Positions 27,500 through 36,522 are shown, numbered from the stretch's first letter. The stretch is 64,000 nt of DNA from Roseiarcus sp049513815 (GCA_049513815.1 JBEKVR010000003.1:1-64000), one strand, 5' to 3'. Numbers and translations are program-made. Notes: generated by a model from the letters alone, not told the origin.

Positions 27500-28972
27500 A
27501 TGGCGTTTCGACGGCGACTGGCGGGCGGACTGACCGGGCTTGCGCTGATCTGCGCGGCGACGGCCGCGCTCGCCGAGGATGCTTCCGCCCCTGGGTCTGC
27601 CGCAGCCACTACGCTCAACCCGGCGGCGATCCCGATCCCGGCCCCCATCCCCGTTCCCGCCGGCGTCCCAGCCGCCCAGGCGCTGCCTGGCGAGGCGGCT
27701 CCGCCGCCGGCGCCCGCCGCGACGCCGTCGTCCGCGCCGATTCCGGTCGTCGCCGCGCCGGCCAAGCCGAAGAAAGTCGCGCCGCCGCCGCCGCCGCTCG
27801 AGACCGCGCTGTCGACCGATCCCGCGCCGACGCTCACGCCCGACACCGCCGCCCTGACCGCCAAGGCGGCCGATCGCTATGCGGCGATCGACGCCGCAGG
27901 CGGCTGGCCGACCGACATCGGGCCGCTCAATTCCCACTCCAAGGGGCCGGCGGTCGCCGACCTGCGCCGCCGTCTGGCGATTGAAGGCGATCTCGATCGC
28001 GCCGCCGCCGACGGGCTGGCGGCGCTGGCGTGGGACGCCGACCTCACCGCCGCGGTCAAGCGCTTCCAGGCGCGCATGGGCCTGCGCCAGACTGGAGTCG
28101 TGGCCGGCGCGACGCTGAAGGCGCTGAACGTCCCGGCGAGCGTGCGCGCGCAGGCGCTCGCTGCGAGCGCGCGGCGCGTCGCCGACATCACTTTCCCGTT
28201 TGGCGAGCGCTATGTCGTCGTCAACTTGCCGTCGACCGCGGTCGAGGCGGTCGAGAACGGCGCGGTCGTCCACCGTTACGCGGCGATCGTCGGCGACGTC
28301 GATCATCCGTCGCCGGAGATCGCCGCCCATGTCGCGGCGATCAACCTCAATCCGACCTGGACCGTGCCGGTCTCGATCATCAAGAAAGAGATCATCCCGC
28401 GCATGCAGCGCGATCCCGGCTACCTTGCGCGCGAGAAGATCCGCATCCTTGACGCGAGCGGCGCCGAGGTCGATCCCAAGCACATCGACTGGTCGACCCA
28501 GCGCGCCGCCAACTACACGCTGCGACAGGATTCGGGCGCCGGCAATTCGCTCGGCTCGATCCGCATCGACATGCCCAACAAGCTCGCCGTCTACATGCAC
28601 GACACGCCGTCGAAGCGGCTGTTCGGCGCCGACTACCGCTTTCTGAGTCACGGCTGCGTGCGGGTGCAGGGCGTCTACGATTTGGCCGCCTGGCTGCTCG
28701 AAGGGACGAGCGGCGGGCCGGTCGGCGCCTGGGACAAGGAATCGCTGCTCGCCGAGATCAAGAACGGCGCGCGCGAGGACATCAAGCTGACGCGCTCGAC
28801 GCCGGTGATCTGGGTCTATCTGACCGGCTGGGCGAGCGCCGACGGCGTCGCCAATTTCCGCAACGACGTTTATGGCCTCGACGCCGCTGCGGACGCATCG
28901 GCGAGCGTTACGCCCGCTTCGCCGTTTGACGAGGTGTTGCGCGCGGCACCCCTTGCCGCCACCGTCCAATGA
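27500..28972 (+). CDS. Periplasmic L,D-transpeptidase (YkuD) with peptidoglycan-binding domain
   Basis: The 490-aa protein has a signal peptide (LAGGLTGLALICAATAALA), a long Pro/Ala-rich linker (30-110) and a peptidoglycan-binding domain around 145-210 (AVADLRRRLAIEGD ... TAAVKRFQARMGL). A catalytic YkuD domain lies at about 235-440. The active site FLSHGCVRVQG (Cys386) and the upstream histidine in YMHDTP are present. It would make 3-3 crosslinks or attach proteins to peptidoglycan. The organisation matches YcbB-like enzymes in Rhizobiales. The stop overlaps the next start (ATGA), so it is cotranscribed with the next two genes. Confidence 0.92.
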   Translation: MAFRRRLAGGLTGLALICAATAALAEDASAPGSAAATTLNPAAIPIPAPIPVPAGVPAAQALPGEAAPPPAPAATPSSAPIPVVAAPAKPKKVAPPPPPLETALSTDPAPTLTPDTAALTAKAADRYAAIDAAGGWPTDIGPLNSHSKGPAVADLRRRLAIEGDLDRAAADGLAALAWDADLTAAVKRFQARMGLRQTGVVAGATLKALNVPASVRAQALAASARRVADITFPFGERYVVVNLPSTAVEAVENGAVVHRYAAIVGDVDHPSPEIAAHVAAINLNPTWTVPVSIIKKEIIPRMQRDPGYLAREKIRILDASGAEVDPKHIDWSTQRAANYTLRQDSGAGNSLGSIRIDMPNKLAVYMHDTPSKRLFGADYRFLSHGCVRVQGVYDLAAWLLEGTSGGPVGAWDKESLLAEIKNGAREDIKLTRSTPVIWVYLTGWASADGVANFRNDVYGLDAAADASASVTPASPFDEVLRAAPLAATVQ

Positions 28973-29583
28973 CAGCCGGGCGGCCGCTGCAGAACCGCGT
29001 CGATCCTTACGGCGCGCTCGTCGCCGTCGCCGCGCGCGGCGCGCTGATGGGCAATCGCGGCGGACGCTTCCATCGCCCCGACCGCACGCTCGGCCGTCGC
29101 CGCTGGGCCTCGCGGCAATGGATCTCGTGCCTATGCGCGTTCCAGGGTCGTCATCGTCGCGTCTGGGGCGACAGCTACACCGAGCTGTTCTTTCTCGATG
29201 AGCCGACAGCGCTCGCCGCCGGCCATCGGCCGTGCTTCCTCTGCCGCCGCGCCGACGCGGAGGCGTTCCGTCGCGCTTTCGCCGCCGGCGGCGGACGAAG
29301 CGCGCCGGAGATGGACGTCGTTCTCCACCGCGAGCGGCTTGCCGACCTTCCGGGCGGCGCCGTCGAACGTCCGATCGCCGAACTACCCGACGGCGCGATG
29401 ATCGAGCGGAACGGGCGCCCCTACGCTCTGCGCGGAGAGGCGTTGCTGCCATGGAGCTTCTTCGGTTATGGATCGCCGGAGCCGCGGCCCGTGGCTGAGC
29501 GCGTGCGGGCGCTGACTCCGCCGGCGATCGTCGCCGCGCTCATGGCCGGTTATCGCCCGCGCTGGGCGGAGGATCTCGTTTGA
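28969..29583 (+). CDS. Conserved hypothetical protein (204 aa)
   Basis: The protein shares an ATGA overlap with the transpeptidase gene. It is arginine- and tryptophan-rich with clear conserved-looking blocks: NRGGRFHRP, RRRWASRQWISCLCAFQGR, YTELFFLDEPTALAAGHRPCFLCRR and LPWSFFGYGSP. The CFLC pair could bind metal. I recall this family as a widely conserved hypothetical with no known role. No signal peptide or membrane helix is seen. Its place between two envelope genes may reflect operon convenience only. Confidence 0.82.
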   Translation: MTAGRPLQNRVDPYGALVAVAARGALMGNRGGRFHRPDRTLGRRRWASRQWISCLCAFQGRHRRVWGDSYTELFFLDEPTALAAGHRPCFLCRRADAEAFRRAFAAGGGRSAPEMDVVLHRERLADLPGGAVERPIAELPDGAMIERNGRPYALRGEALLPWSFFGYGSPEPRPVAERVRALTPPAIVAALMAGYRPRWAEDLV

Positions 29584-30134
29584 AGGTGTCTCGTCCGTTC
29601 GCCCGCAGACGGTTCGCGCTCGTCGCGCTCGCCGCCGCTTTGTTTCTCGCCGCCTGCAGCGAGGAACCGCTGGCGCCGATCGATTCGCGCCTGGCGTGCC
29701 AACTCGACAGCGTACGGCTCGATCCCGGCGCCGCGGAATCGGCGATCAACGCCTATCGTTCGAGCCGCGGGTTGAAGCCCTTGCGCCTTGATCCGGCGCT
29801 GACCGCTATGGCGCAACGCCAGGCTAATGCGATGGTCGCCGGCAACGCGCTGTCGCACAACGTCGGCGGCCCGTTCCAGACGCGACTCGCCGCCGCCGGA
29901 ATCGTCACGACGGAGGCAGGCGAGAACCTCGGCGCGGGCTACTATTCGCTGGACGAGGCGATGGCCGGTTGGCGCGGTTCGGCCGAGCACGACGCCAACC
30001 TGCGCATGGCTGGCTTCACCCGCATGGGCGTAGCAATCGCCAAGAGCCCGAGCACACATTACGGCGTCTATTGGGCGCTGGAGCTCGCCGCCGATCAGCA
30101 GCGGCTGTCGGACGCTTTGCACGCGAGTCAGTGA
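29580..30134 (+). CDS. CAP/SCP-domain lipoprotein
   Basis: The 184-aa protein has a lipobox signal peptide (ALAAALFLAAC, lipidated Cys near residue 26) and a CAP domain: INAYRSSRGLKPLRLDPAL, MAQRQANAMVAGNALSHNVGG (conserved His) and GENLGAGYYSLDEAM...GW. Bacterial CAP proteins are envelope proteins of mostly unknown activity. The start is TTG 29580 overlapping the previous stop, or GTG 29586. It ends the ldt-hypothetical-CAP chain. Confidence 0.85.
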   Translation: MKVSRPFARRRFALVALAAALFLAACSEEPLAPIDSRLACQLDSVRLDPGAAESAINAYRSSRGLKPLRLDPALTAMAQRQANAMVAGNALSHNVGGPFQTRLAAAGIVTTEAGENLGAGYYSLDEAMAGWRGSAEHDANLRMAGFTRMGVAIAKSPSTHYGVYWALELAADQQRLSDALHASQ

Positions 30135-30231
30135 GGCGAACGTCGCCTTGACGCGACGCCGCGCTTGCGGATTTCATGACCGCCGCGCCGCGACGGAATG
30201 AGCGGGCGCGCGGGAACGCCAAAGGGAGGAC

Positions 30232-30609
30232 ATGATGATCCGCCGCTTGACGTTGGTGGCCGCGGCTGCCGTCGCCTTTTCGTCAGCGGCCTTCGCCGCC
30301 GACGTAGCAGGCGAGTGGAAGCGCGACGACGGCAAGGCTAAGGTACGCTTCGCCGCTTGCGGCGGCGCCGCCGTCTGCGGGTCGATCACCTGGTTGCGTG
30401 ACGCCGACAGCCCGGCCAAAGTCGGCCAGCAAGTGTTCTTCGACATGAAGCCGAATGGCGAGGGGACGTGGGCCGGCACGGCGTTCAATCCCGACGACGG
30501 GCGTACGTACACCGGCAAGATGACGCTGGCGGCCGATCATCTGACGACCGCCGGCTGCGTCTTCGGCGGGCTCATCTGCAAGACGGTCGAGTGGACGCGC
30601 ACGCGATGA
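30232..30609 (+). CDS. DUF2147 periplasmic protein
   Basis: The 125-aa protein has a signal peptide (LTLVAAAAVAFSSAAFA) and a DUF2147 beta-rich domain starting VAGEWKRDDGKAKVRFAACGGAAVCGSITWL and ending CVFGGLICKTVEWTR. The ATG follows AGGGAGGAC. Family members are exported and often sit among stress or envelope genes, with no known biochemical role. Its stop overlaps the next start in an ATGA junction. Confidence 0.87.
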   Translation: MMIRRLTLVAAAAVAFSSAAFAADVAGEWKRDDGKAKVRFAACGGAAVCGSITWLRDADSPAKVGQQVFFDMKPNGEGTWAGTAFNPDDGRTYTGKMTLAADHLTTAGCVFGGLICKTVEWTRTR

Positions 30610-31586
30610 CGCGCGCCGTCCTCGCCGGCTTCGGGCTCGCAGCTCTGGCGGCGTCGCCCGCGCTGGCGCTCGACTGTCAACGCGCGTCGAGCGCGAGCGA
30701 AAAGGCGATCTGCGCCGATCCGGCGGCGCTCGCCGCCGACGGCGATCTCGGCAAGGCCTTCGCCGCGCTGCACGCCTCGCTCGACTCGAAAGCCAAGTCG
30801 CAGCTCGCCGCCGCCGAGGTCGCCTGGCTCGCGCTGAGCGACTCGAACTGCGCCGATGAGAAAGGCGCGGCGCTCGGCGCCTGCCTCGCGCGCGAGACCC
30901 GCGCGCGCATCGTCTTCCTGTCTGGCGCCCCTGACGTGGGCCCCGGCGCGCCGGGCCGCCTCGCGCCGGTCTTCCGCATGCAGAAAGGCGGCAAGGGCCG
31001 CACCGACGTCGACGTGCAATTGCTGAAATTCGTCGACGCCGCGACGCCGGCCGAGCGCGCGTTCAACGCCGCGGTCGACCATTTGACGAGCGATCTCGAA
31101 AATCCGGGCAAGGACGATCCGCTCGCCGACCAATGGTCCTACACGTGGTCGATGCGTCTCGCTTACGCGTCGTCGAAGCTGATCTCGGCCCACGCCGACG
31201 GCGACTCGTTCATGGGCGGCGCCCACCCCAATTCCTACTCCGTCAACATCAACGTCGACGTCGCGCGCGGCCGCGAGGCGACGTTTGCCGACATGCTCGA
31301 CAAGCCAGCGGCGGATAAGATCTTCGCGCTGTGCCTGAAACAGGTGCGCGACGAGAAAACGGCGCGAGAAGGGTCGGCCGACGACGATTCCGACGCGGCG
31401 AAGACGCTCGCCGACAGCGTCGCCGAGGCGACCGGCAATCTCAAGGCGTGGAGCTTCGGCGCCGACGCGGCGACAATCTCTTACGATCCGTATGCGGTCG
31501 GCGCCTATGCCGAAGGCGCATTCTCCTGCAGCGCGCCCTACGCGACGTTGCGGCCGCTGGCGCGCGCCGATTTCCCGCTGCCGTGA
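30606..31586 (+). CDS. Secreted LprI-like/DUF3298 domain protein
   Basis: The 326-aa protein has a signal peptide (AVLAGFGLAALAASPALA) and an LprI/DUF1311-type N-terminal domain: LDCQRASSASEKAICADPALA-like start, DSNCADEKGAALGACLARETRARI. The C-terminal domain resembles DUF3298 (GGAHPNSYSVNINVDVARGREATFADML ... SFGADAATISYDPYAVG). LprI-type proteins inhibit lysozyme in mycobacteria and DUF3298 domains occur in peptidoglycan deacetylase and sigma-regulator proteins, so a cell-wall role is plausible but inferred. It is coupled to the DUF2147 gene. Confidence 0.82.
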   Translation: MTRAVLAGFGLAALAASPALALDCQRASSASEKAICADPAALAADGDLGKAFAALHASLDSKAKSQLAAAEVAWLALSDSNCADEKGAALGACLARETRARIVFLSGAPDVGPGAPGRLAPVFRMQKGGKGRTDVDVQLLKFVDAATPAERAFNAAVDHLTSDLENPGKDDPLADQWSYTWSMRLAYASSKLISAHADGDSFMGGAHPNSYSVNINVDVARGREATFADMLDKPAADKIFALCLKQVRDEKTAREGSADDDSDAAKTLADSVAEATGNLKAWSFGADAATISYDPYAVGAYAEGAFSCSAPYATLRPLARADFPLP

Positions 31587-31596
31587 GCGACGAAGG

Positions 31597-32412
31597 TCAG
31601 GCGCTGCGCAGCGTCGCGACGCGTGAACCCGGTTCGAAGCGCGCCGCCAGCCGCCTGACCAGTGGTTCGAGCGACGGCGGAAAGCGGAACTGGTTGCGGC
31701 CGGCCGCCTTGGCCTCGTAAAGCGCGCGATCGGCGAGCCCATAAAGGCGGTCGAAGCCGTCGCCGTTCTCGCGCAACGCGACGCCGGCCGAGACCGTCAC
31801 CCGCAAGGTGACGTCGCCGATGAGGATCGGCGTCGCGCGCAGACGGTCGCGGAAAGCGAGCAGGCGCTCGACCACCTCTTCGAGCGAGGCGCGCGACGCC
31901 AGTAGCGCGAATTCCTCGCCGCCGACCCGCGCCACGAGGCCGACGCCGCCGAGTTCTTCCTGCATCATCCGGCCGACCGTGCGCAACGCGGCGTCGCCGA
32001 CAAGATGGCCATAGGCGTCATTGACCGACTTGAAATGGTCGACGTCGAAGATCGCCAGCGCCAGCACTTCGGCGAGCGAGGATTCCGCGTCCTCGATCAG
32101 CGCCCGGCGGTTGGAGAGGCCAGTCAGGGAGTCGATGCGGCCCAGTTCGTCAGCCAGTTCCTTGGCGCGAAACAGCTCGAGATGGCTGTGGCCGATCGAG
32201 TAGGCGATCGGCGCCGCGACGACCATGCAGATGGCCGCGGTGATCGACCACGACAAGAAACATCGCGGCCAGTCGATGAAGAAGGCGAGCTGGTTGACGA
32301 CGTCGAGGGCGAGCGCGACCGCCAGCGCGAACGCTGTGACGAGCGCCACGAAGCGCACAAGCTCACGGTCGTTGCGGATCGTCGGCCGCATGACGTCTGC
32401 CAAGAGTCTCAT
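31597..32412 (-). CDS. Membrane diguanylate cyclase (GGDEF)
   Basis: The 271-aa protein has two N-terminal membrane helices (about 20-40 and 48-72) and a GGDEF domain with LTGLSNRRAL, FDVDHFKSVNDAYGH and the active-site motif GGEEF. It should make cyclic di-GMP from GTP. The RxxD inhibitory site is not obvious upstream of GGEEF, so product feedback may be weak. It lies downstream of the PdhS-like kinase on the same strand, with a 124-bp gap. Alternate start: Met8. Confidence 0.92.
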   Translation of the reverse strand: MRLLADVMRPTIRNDRELVRFVALVTAFALAVALALDVVNQLAFFIDWPRCFLSWSITAAICMVVAAPIAYSIGHSHLELFRAKELADELGRIDSLTGLSNRRALIEDAESSLAEVLALAIFDVDHFKSVNDAYGHLVGDAALRTVGRMMQEELGGVGLVARVGGEEFALLASRASLEEVVERLLAFRDRLRATPILIGDVTLRVTVSAGVALRENGDGFDRLYGLADRALYEAKAAGRNQFRFPPSLEPLVRRLAARFEPGSRVATLRSA

Positions 32413-32467
32413 AGACGCGACTCCGCTCGGCTCTCGTACGACCGGCGCATATCTAGCGATAGCGCTT

Positions 32468-32484
32468 AACCGCTAATGGCGGTT
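32468..32484. promoter_or_regulatory. Inverted repeat upstream of the diguanylate cyclase
   Basis: AACCGC and GCGGTT flank a five-base spacer and are themselves flanked by TTAA-rich bases. The repeat lies about 55 bases upstream of the cyclase start, in the gap after the kinase gene. It could be an operator or a weak terminator stem; no T-run favours the first. Confidence 0.3.
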
Positions 32485-32535
32485 TAATCGAATTGTCACA
32501 AATCGCGCCGCTTTGCGCTTGCGCTGGCGGCGTCG

Positions 32536-35166
32536 TTACTGCGCCGCCTTGACATGGGGGAATGCGACTTCGACCAGCGTCCCCTGCTGCTTGCGGCTCT
32601 TGATCGAGAAGTCGGCGTGGTTGGCCTCGGCGAGCGCCTTGGTCAGCGGCAGACCGAGGCCGGCGCCGCCGGCGCGCTGGGCCGCGTCGCCGACTTGACG
32701 GAACGGCTCGAGCGCAGCGGCGATCTCACCCTCGTTCATGCCGACGCCGGTGTCGCGCACGCGGATGACGGCGGCGCCGGCCTCGTCGAGCGCAGTCGAA
32801 ACGATCACCTGTCCGCCTGGTTCATTGAACTTCACCGCATTGGAAAGCAGGTTGAGCAGGATCTGGCGCAGCGCGCGTTCGTCGGCCATCACCGGCGGCA
32901 GGCGCTCCAACAGCGACAGGCGCATGATGATACGCTCCTGCGCCGCCTGCGGCTGCATCAACGACACGCATTCGCGCACGACGCGGTTGGCGTCGACCGG
33001 CGCGAACTCGAGCTCCAGCTTGCCCGCCTCGATCCTGGCGAGATCGAGCAGGTCGTTGGCGAGGCTCATGACGTGCCGCGCCGAAGCGTGAATGTCGCGG
33101 ACGTAGTCCTTGTAGCGGTCGTTGCCGATCGGTCCGAACCGCTCCTCCATCATCACTTCAGCGAAGCCGAGAATCGCATGCAGCGGGGTGCGCACCTCGT
33201 GACTGACGCGGGCGAGGAATTCGGTTTTGCGCGCGTCGGCCTGCAGGGCGGCGTCGCGCGCCGTCTCCAACGCGCGCTCGGTCGCCTTCGACGGTCCGAG
33301 ATCGCGCAACGCTGCGCAATAGCGAGGCGGCGCGCCGGCGGAGACGAAACGCGCCAGGCTCAGCGCGAGCGCGAGCGTCTGTCCGCGCCGGTCACGGCCG
33401 GAGAGTTCCTCGCCGCCGCGCGGCGACGGCTCTTCGCGCCGCATGCGCTCGAAGCGCGCCGCCGCCTCGCTCTGGCTTTGTGGCGCGAACAGGGTGAGGA
33501 AGCTTTCGCCCGCCACTTCCTTGCCGTCGTAGCCGAACAAGGCCTCGGCGCCGCGGCTCATGGCGAGGACGCGCCCCGACTCGTCGAGCGTAATGACGCC
33601 GTCGGCGGCCGAATCGAGCAGCGCCCTGAGATCGCGCGCCTCGCGCTCGAGATTGCGCAGCCGCTCCTGATATTCGACCTCGCGCGAGCGGCGCAGCGAC
33701 AGCAGCGTCGCCGGCGCGCCGTCCCATTCGATCGCTTCGGCCAGCGCATCGATGGCGATCAGTTCGCCGCCCGCCGCGACCAGAGGGATGGCGCCGCCTT
33801 CGACCGACTCGGCGAGGGTCTGCGCGTCGCGGCCGCGGAACATGCGCTTGAGGCCGTCGGCGGCGCGGAACTCGGCAAGGTCGCGGTAGCCAACGAGCTC
33901 GAGCAGCGTGTGGTTGAGGTAGAGCGGCTCGCCGCCGCGCAACACCATCGCGCCGATCGGCAGCAAGTCGAGCAGCGCTTCCGCATTGGCGCCGGCGACC
34001 CCCGAGGCGAGTGTCGGCGGCTCGACGGCGGGCGGCGGAGCAAGGTCGAGGAGGTCGCGCGGCGCCCCGTCGTCGCCGTGGCTCGGCAGGCGTGCGCCGA
34101 GCGCGCGGGCAATTTCGCGGAAGGCGTCGCGTTCGTGGCTGGAGAGTTCGACGTTGTCGTCGCCGCCGCGACGCGGTTCGTCGGCGGCGGGGAGCGGCGG
34201 CATCGCGCCGGGGCGGATCGGCACGACATTGGCCGCCGCAGGCGGCGCGGCCGGACGCAACAGAACGATTTCGGCGCTGCGCTCGGCCGACGGCGTCGGG
34301 CGGGCGGGCGGCGCGGGCGGGGGCGGCGCAACGTCCTGTGGGGCCTTAAGCGACGGTTCAGGCGCGGCTTCGGCTGGCGGCGACTGGGCCGGCGATTCGG
34401 CGGGCGGCGCGCTAGGCTCGCCCGGCGCGGCTTGATCGGCGAACAGCCCAAACCCGCGCCAGCCGGCGAAACGGCGGTCGCGATCGAATTCCGGCGCGCC
34501 CGACATCAACGCGACGCGCGCGCGGTCCCCTTCGCCCCAGCTCATCGGCAGCGCGGCGAAGGTGCGGCGCGCCGCCAGCGCTTCCGCAAGCTTGCCGTCG
34601 CGATCGAAACCGGCGCGGGCGCTGAATTTCGCCAGCGTTTCGCCGGCTAGCGGCGCATGGTCGCCGAAGGCGGCCGCCAACGCCGAGTCGACGGGACCGA
34701 AACGCTCTTCGCCGTCGAGACGCCAGAGGAAGCGCCGCGGCGGCGGCGCGCGAAGCGGCTCGGGCGGCGGCTCGGGCGCGGCGGCGCGGATTTCGTCGGG
34801 CCCCGGCGGCGTGGCGAGGACCAGCCGGTCGCCGATCCGTCCGCACAAGAGGGCGAGCGGCAGCGGCCGCCGGCCGAGCCAGAAGCGCAGCGACTCGACC
34901 CGCGGCGGACCGGCGGCCGCAGCCTCGACGAGGCCAGTCAATCGTCGCGCGCCCGGGCTCGAAGGCGAAAAGAGATGCGCCCCCAGCGTGGCGAGGTCGG
35001 GAGCGGCGAAAAGGGTTAGCGCCGCCGGATTGGCGAACAGAACCCGCGGCGGCCGGCCGGCGGCGAGAATCGTCGCCGCTCCGCGGGCGAGCCGCTCGGC
35101 GAACGGCGACCCCGCCAGCAGGGCGGCGGTCTCCTCGGCGGTGGTCACGACTCTGTCGACGTCCAT
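32536..35166 (-). CDS. PdhS/PleC-like sensor histidine kinase with PAS domains
   Basis: The 876-aa soluble protein has a long Pro/Ala-rich N-terminal region with PAS-like segments, a PAS domain near 500-600 (SAADGVITLDESGRVLAMSRGAEALFGYD), then HisKA and HATPase domains. The phosphoacceptor block is FLARVSHEVRTPLHAILGFAEVMMEERFGPIG; the HATPase has NLLSNAVKFN, DTGVGM and GAGLGLPL. The HisKA block and following YKDYVRDIH closely match PdhS/PleC/DivJ kinases, which control DivK and CtrA asymmetrically in Rhizobiales. A CtrA-like box lies upstream. The kinase family is firm; identity as PdhS is probable. Confidence 0.88.
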   Translation of the reverse strand: MDVDRVVTTAEETAALLAGSPFAERLARGAATILAAGRPPRVLFANPAALTLFAAPDLATLGAHLFSPSSPGARRLTGLVEAAAAGPPRVESLRFWLGRRPLPLALLCGRIGDRLVLATPPGPDEIRAAAPEPPPEPLRAPPPRRFLWRLDGEERFGPVDSALAAAFGDHAPLAGETLAKFSARAGFDRDGKLAEALAARRTFAALPMSWGEGDRARVALMSGAPEFDRDRRFAGWRGFGLFADQAAPGEPSAPPAESPAQSPPAEAAPEPSLKAPQDVAPPPPAPPARPTPSAERSAEIVLLRPAAPPAAANVVPIRPGAMPPLPAADEPRRGGDDNVELSSHERDAFREIARALGARLPSHGDDGAPRDLLDLAPPPAVEPPTLASGVAGANAEALLDLLPIGAMVLRGGEPLYLNHTLLELVGYRDLAEFRAADGLKRMFRGRDAQTLAESVEGGAIPLVAAGGELIAIDALAEAIEWDGAPATLLSLRRSREVEYQERLRNLEREARDLRALLDSAADGVITLDESGRVLAMSRGAEALFGYDGKEVAGESFLTLFAPQSQSEAAARFERMRREEPSPRGGEELSGRDRRGQTLALALSLARFVSAGAPPRYCAALRDLGPSKATERALETARDAALQADARKTEFLARVSHEVRTPLHAILGFAEVMMEERFGPIGNDRYKDYVRDIHASARHVMSLANDLLDLARIEAGKLELEFAPVDANRVVRECVSLMQPQAAQERIIMRLSLLERLPPVMADERALRQILLNLLSNAVKFNEPGGQVIVSTALDEAGAAVIRVRDTGVGMNEGEIAAALEPFRQVGDAAQRAGGAGLGLPLTKALAEANHADFSIKSRKQQGTLVEVAFPHVKAAQ

Positions 35167-35223
35167 CAGCGATGAGGCGGTTGCGGGCGCTGGCGCGGCG
35201 AAAGGCGCGCGGCAAAGGCATGC

Positions 35224-35238
35224 TTACCAAAAACTTAA
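35224..35238 (-). promoter_or_regulatory. CtrA-like box upstream of the PdhS-like kinase gene
   Basis: TTAC-N7-TTAA differs at one base from the CtrA consensus TTAA-N7-TTAA. It sits 58-72 bases upstream of the kinase start. A single near match in GC-rich DNA can be chance. Confidence 0.4.
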
Positions 35239-35395
35239 CGGCTTCGCTCATCTTTCGTGCGCGCCATCCCCCGCCGCCCCGCAAGACGGTTAACGGGTGC
35301 TGCGTCGCAAAACTATGTTGCAGTGCAGCAAAAATTGATCTATAAGCGCGCCAACGAAAACCGTCGACGAGAGGACGCCGCAGGCGAGACCGGCC

Positions 35396-35761
35396 ATGAC
35401 CAGCCCCCCGTTTGAGATTCCCAACGAACTTCGCGACTTCGCCGAACGCAGCGTCGACCAGGCGCGCAAGGCGTTCGAGGGTTTCGTTTCCGTCGCCCAG
35501 AAGACGATCGGCGCCGCCGACGACGCCGCCGAGACCGCACAGAAGAACGCCAAGTCGGTTGGCGCGCAGGCGCTGAGCTACACCGAGCAGAACATCAACG
35601 CCGCCCTCGATCTCGCCCACAAGCTGGTTCAGGCCAAAGACCCGCAGGAAGCCTTCGCGCTGCAGAGCGAGTTCCTCAAGACCCAGCTCGCCACCCTCCA
35701 GGCCCAGGCCAAGGAAATCGGCGTCCTGATCCAGAAGAGCGCGACGCCCGACGCCAAGTGA
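35396..35761 (+). CDS. Phasin family protein (121 aa)
   Basis: This small helical protein has the phasin layout: IPNELRDFAERSVDQARKAFEGFV, a coiled central helix, and a C-terminal KDPQEAFALQSEFLKTQLATLQAQAKEIG block. Phasins coat polyhydroxybutyrate granules; paralogues may also act as general stress chaperones. No PHB synthesis gene is in the window. It is the first of two tandem phasin genes, the second starting 57 bases downstream. Confidence 0.92.
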   Translation: MTSPPFEIPNELRDFAERSVDQARKAFEGFVSVAQKTIGAADDAAETAQKNAKSVGAQALSYTEQNINAALDLAHKLVQAKDPQEAFALQSEFLKTQLATLQAQAKEIGVLIQKSATPDAK

Positions 35762-35817
35762 TCGGCGACGCGCCGGCGAAAATTCATTCATCCGCCGCCA
35801 ATAGGGGAAATCCGAAC

Positions 35818-36342
35818 ATGGCGACCGCTCCGAAGAAGACTGCCCTCTCCGCCGCGCCGGCCGAGCCCGCCGCTTCTCCTGCCGAGGTCGTCGCCGCGCC
35901 GGCGCCAAGCGCTTCCTCGCCAATGTTCGGCGCGCCCGCCGCGACCCTGACCGAGCTGCAAGATCGGCTGCGCGCCGCGGCTGAAAAAGGCTTGGCCGAG
36001 ACTCGCTCCGCCTATGTCAAAGCCAAGGTCGCCGCCGGAGAGACCGCCGACGCGCTGGAAACGAGCTGTGCCGCCGCCCGCGCCGGGGTCGTCGCGATCA
36101 ACGCCAAGGCGCTCGAATCGCTGACCGCCAACGTCGAAGCCAATTTCGACTTCATCAAATCGGCGTTTGGCGTTGCCGGCTTCGCCGACTATGTCGCGCT
36201 GCAAAGCGAATTTGCCCGCGCGCGTCTCGACGCCGTCGCCGGCCAAGCCAAGGCGATCGGCGAGCTGGCGCAGAAGACAGCCCTCGATTCGCTCGAGCCG
36301 ATCAAGGCGCAGGTCGCCAAGAGCTTCAAACTCGCCCTCTGA
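35818..36342 (+). CDS. Phasin family protein (174 aa)
   Basis: This second phasin has an Ala/Pro-rich N-terminus, the core ARAGVVAINAKALESLTANVEANFDFIKSA, and ADYVALQSEFARARLDAVAGQAKAIGELAQK, which parallels the first phasin's C-terminal block. The ATG at 35818 follows AGGGGAAA. It probably coats the same granules; the different N-terminus may alter partner choice. The 100 bp before the tRNA-His gene hold no further gene. Confidence 0.92.
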   Translation: MATAPKKTALSAAPAEPAASPAEVVAAPAPSASSPMFGAPAATLTELQDRLRAAAEKGLAETRSAYVKAKVAAGETADALETSCAAARAGVVAINAKALESLTANVEANFDFIKSAFGVAGFADYVALQSEFARARLDAVAGQAKAIGELAQKTALDSLEPIKAQVAKSFKLAL

Positions 36343-36444
36343 CGCGCCCTCTCGGCGCCGGCCGGGCGCGTCGCGAGCGCCGCCGGCGGGCCGCTATTTG
36401 TCGGCTTGCAAGCGCGGGGCTTTGACACTAGTTTCCCGGCCGTC

Positions 36445-36521
36445 GCCGCCATAGCTCAGTTGGTTAGAGCGCTAGATTGTGGATCTAGAGGTCCCCCGTT
36501 CGAGCCGGGGTGGCGGTACCA
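36445..36521 (+). tRNA. tRNA-His (GTG anticodon)
   Basis: The 77-base cloverleaf is complete. The acceptor stem is GCCGCCA / TGGCGGT, the D arm GCTC...GAGC, the anticodon stem CTAGA-TTGTGGA-TCTAG with anticodon GTG, the T arm CCCCG-TTCGAGC-CGGGG, and CCA is encoded. The stem closes with G1:U72, the discriminator is A73, and no base pairs at -1. This is the alphaproteobacterial tRNA-His form that works without G-1. The 3' end is the integration target of the mobile element. Confidence 0.97.
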
Positions 36522-36522
36522 T
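36475..36522 (+). repeat. Left attachment site (48-bp direct repeat within tRNA-His)
   Basis: The 48 bases from the anticodon loop (GATTGTGG) to just past CCA (GGTACCAT) are identical to 48678-48725. Outside them the sequences diverge. This is the product of site-specific integration at the 3' end of a tRNA gene, with the tRNA restored. Confidence 0.96.

Noticed and set aside
36422..36427. TTGACA as the tRNA-His -35 box
   Set aside because: It lies only about 17 bases before the mature tRNA start, leaving no room for a -10 box and a start site.
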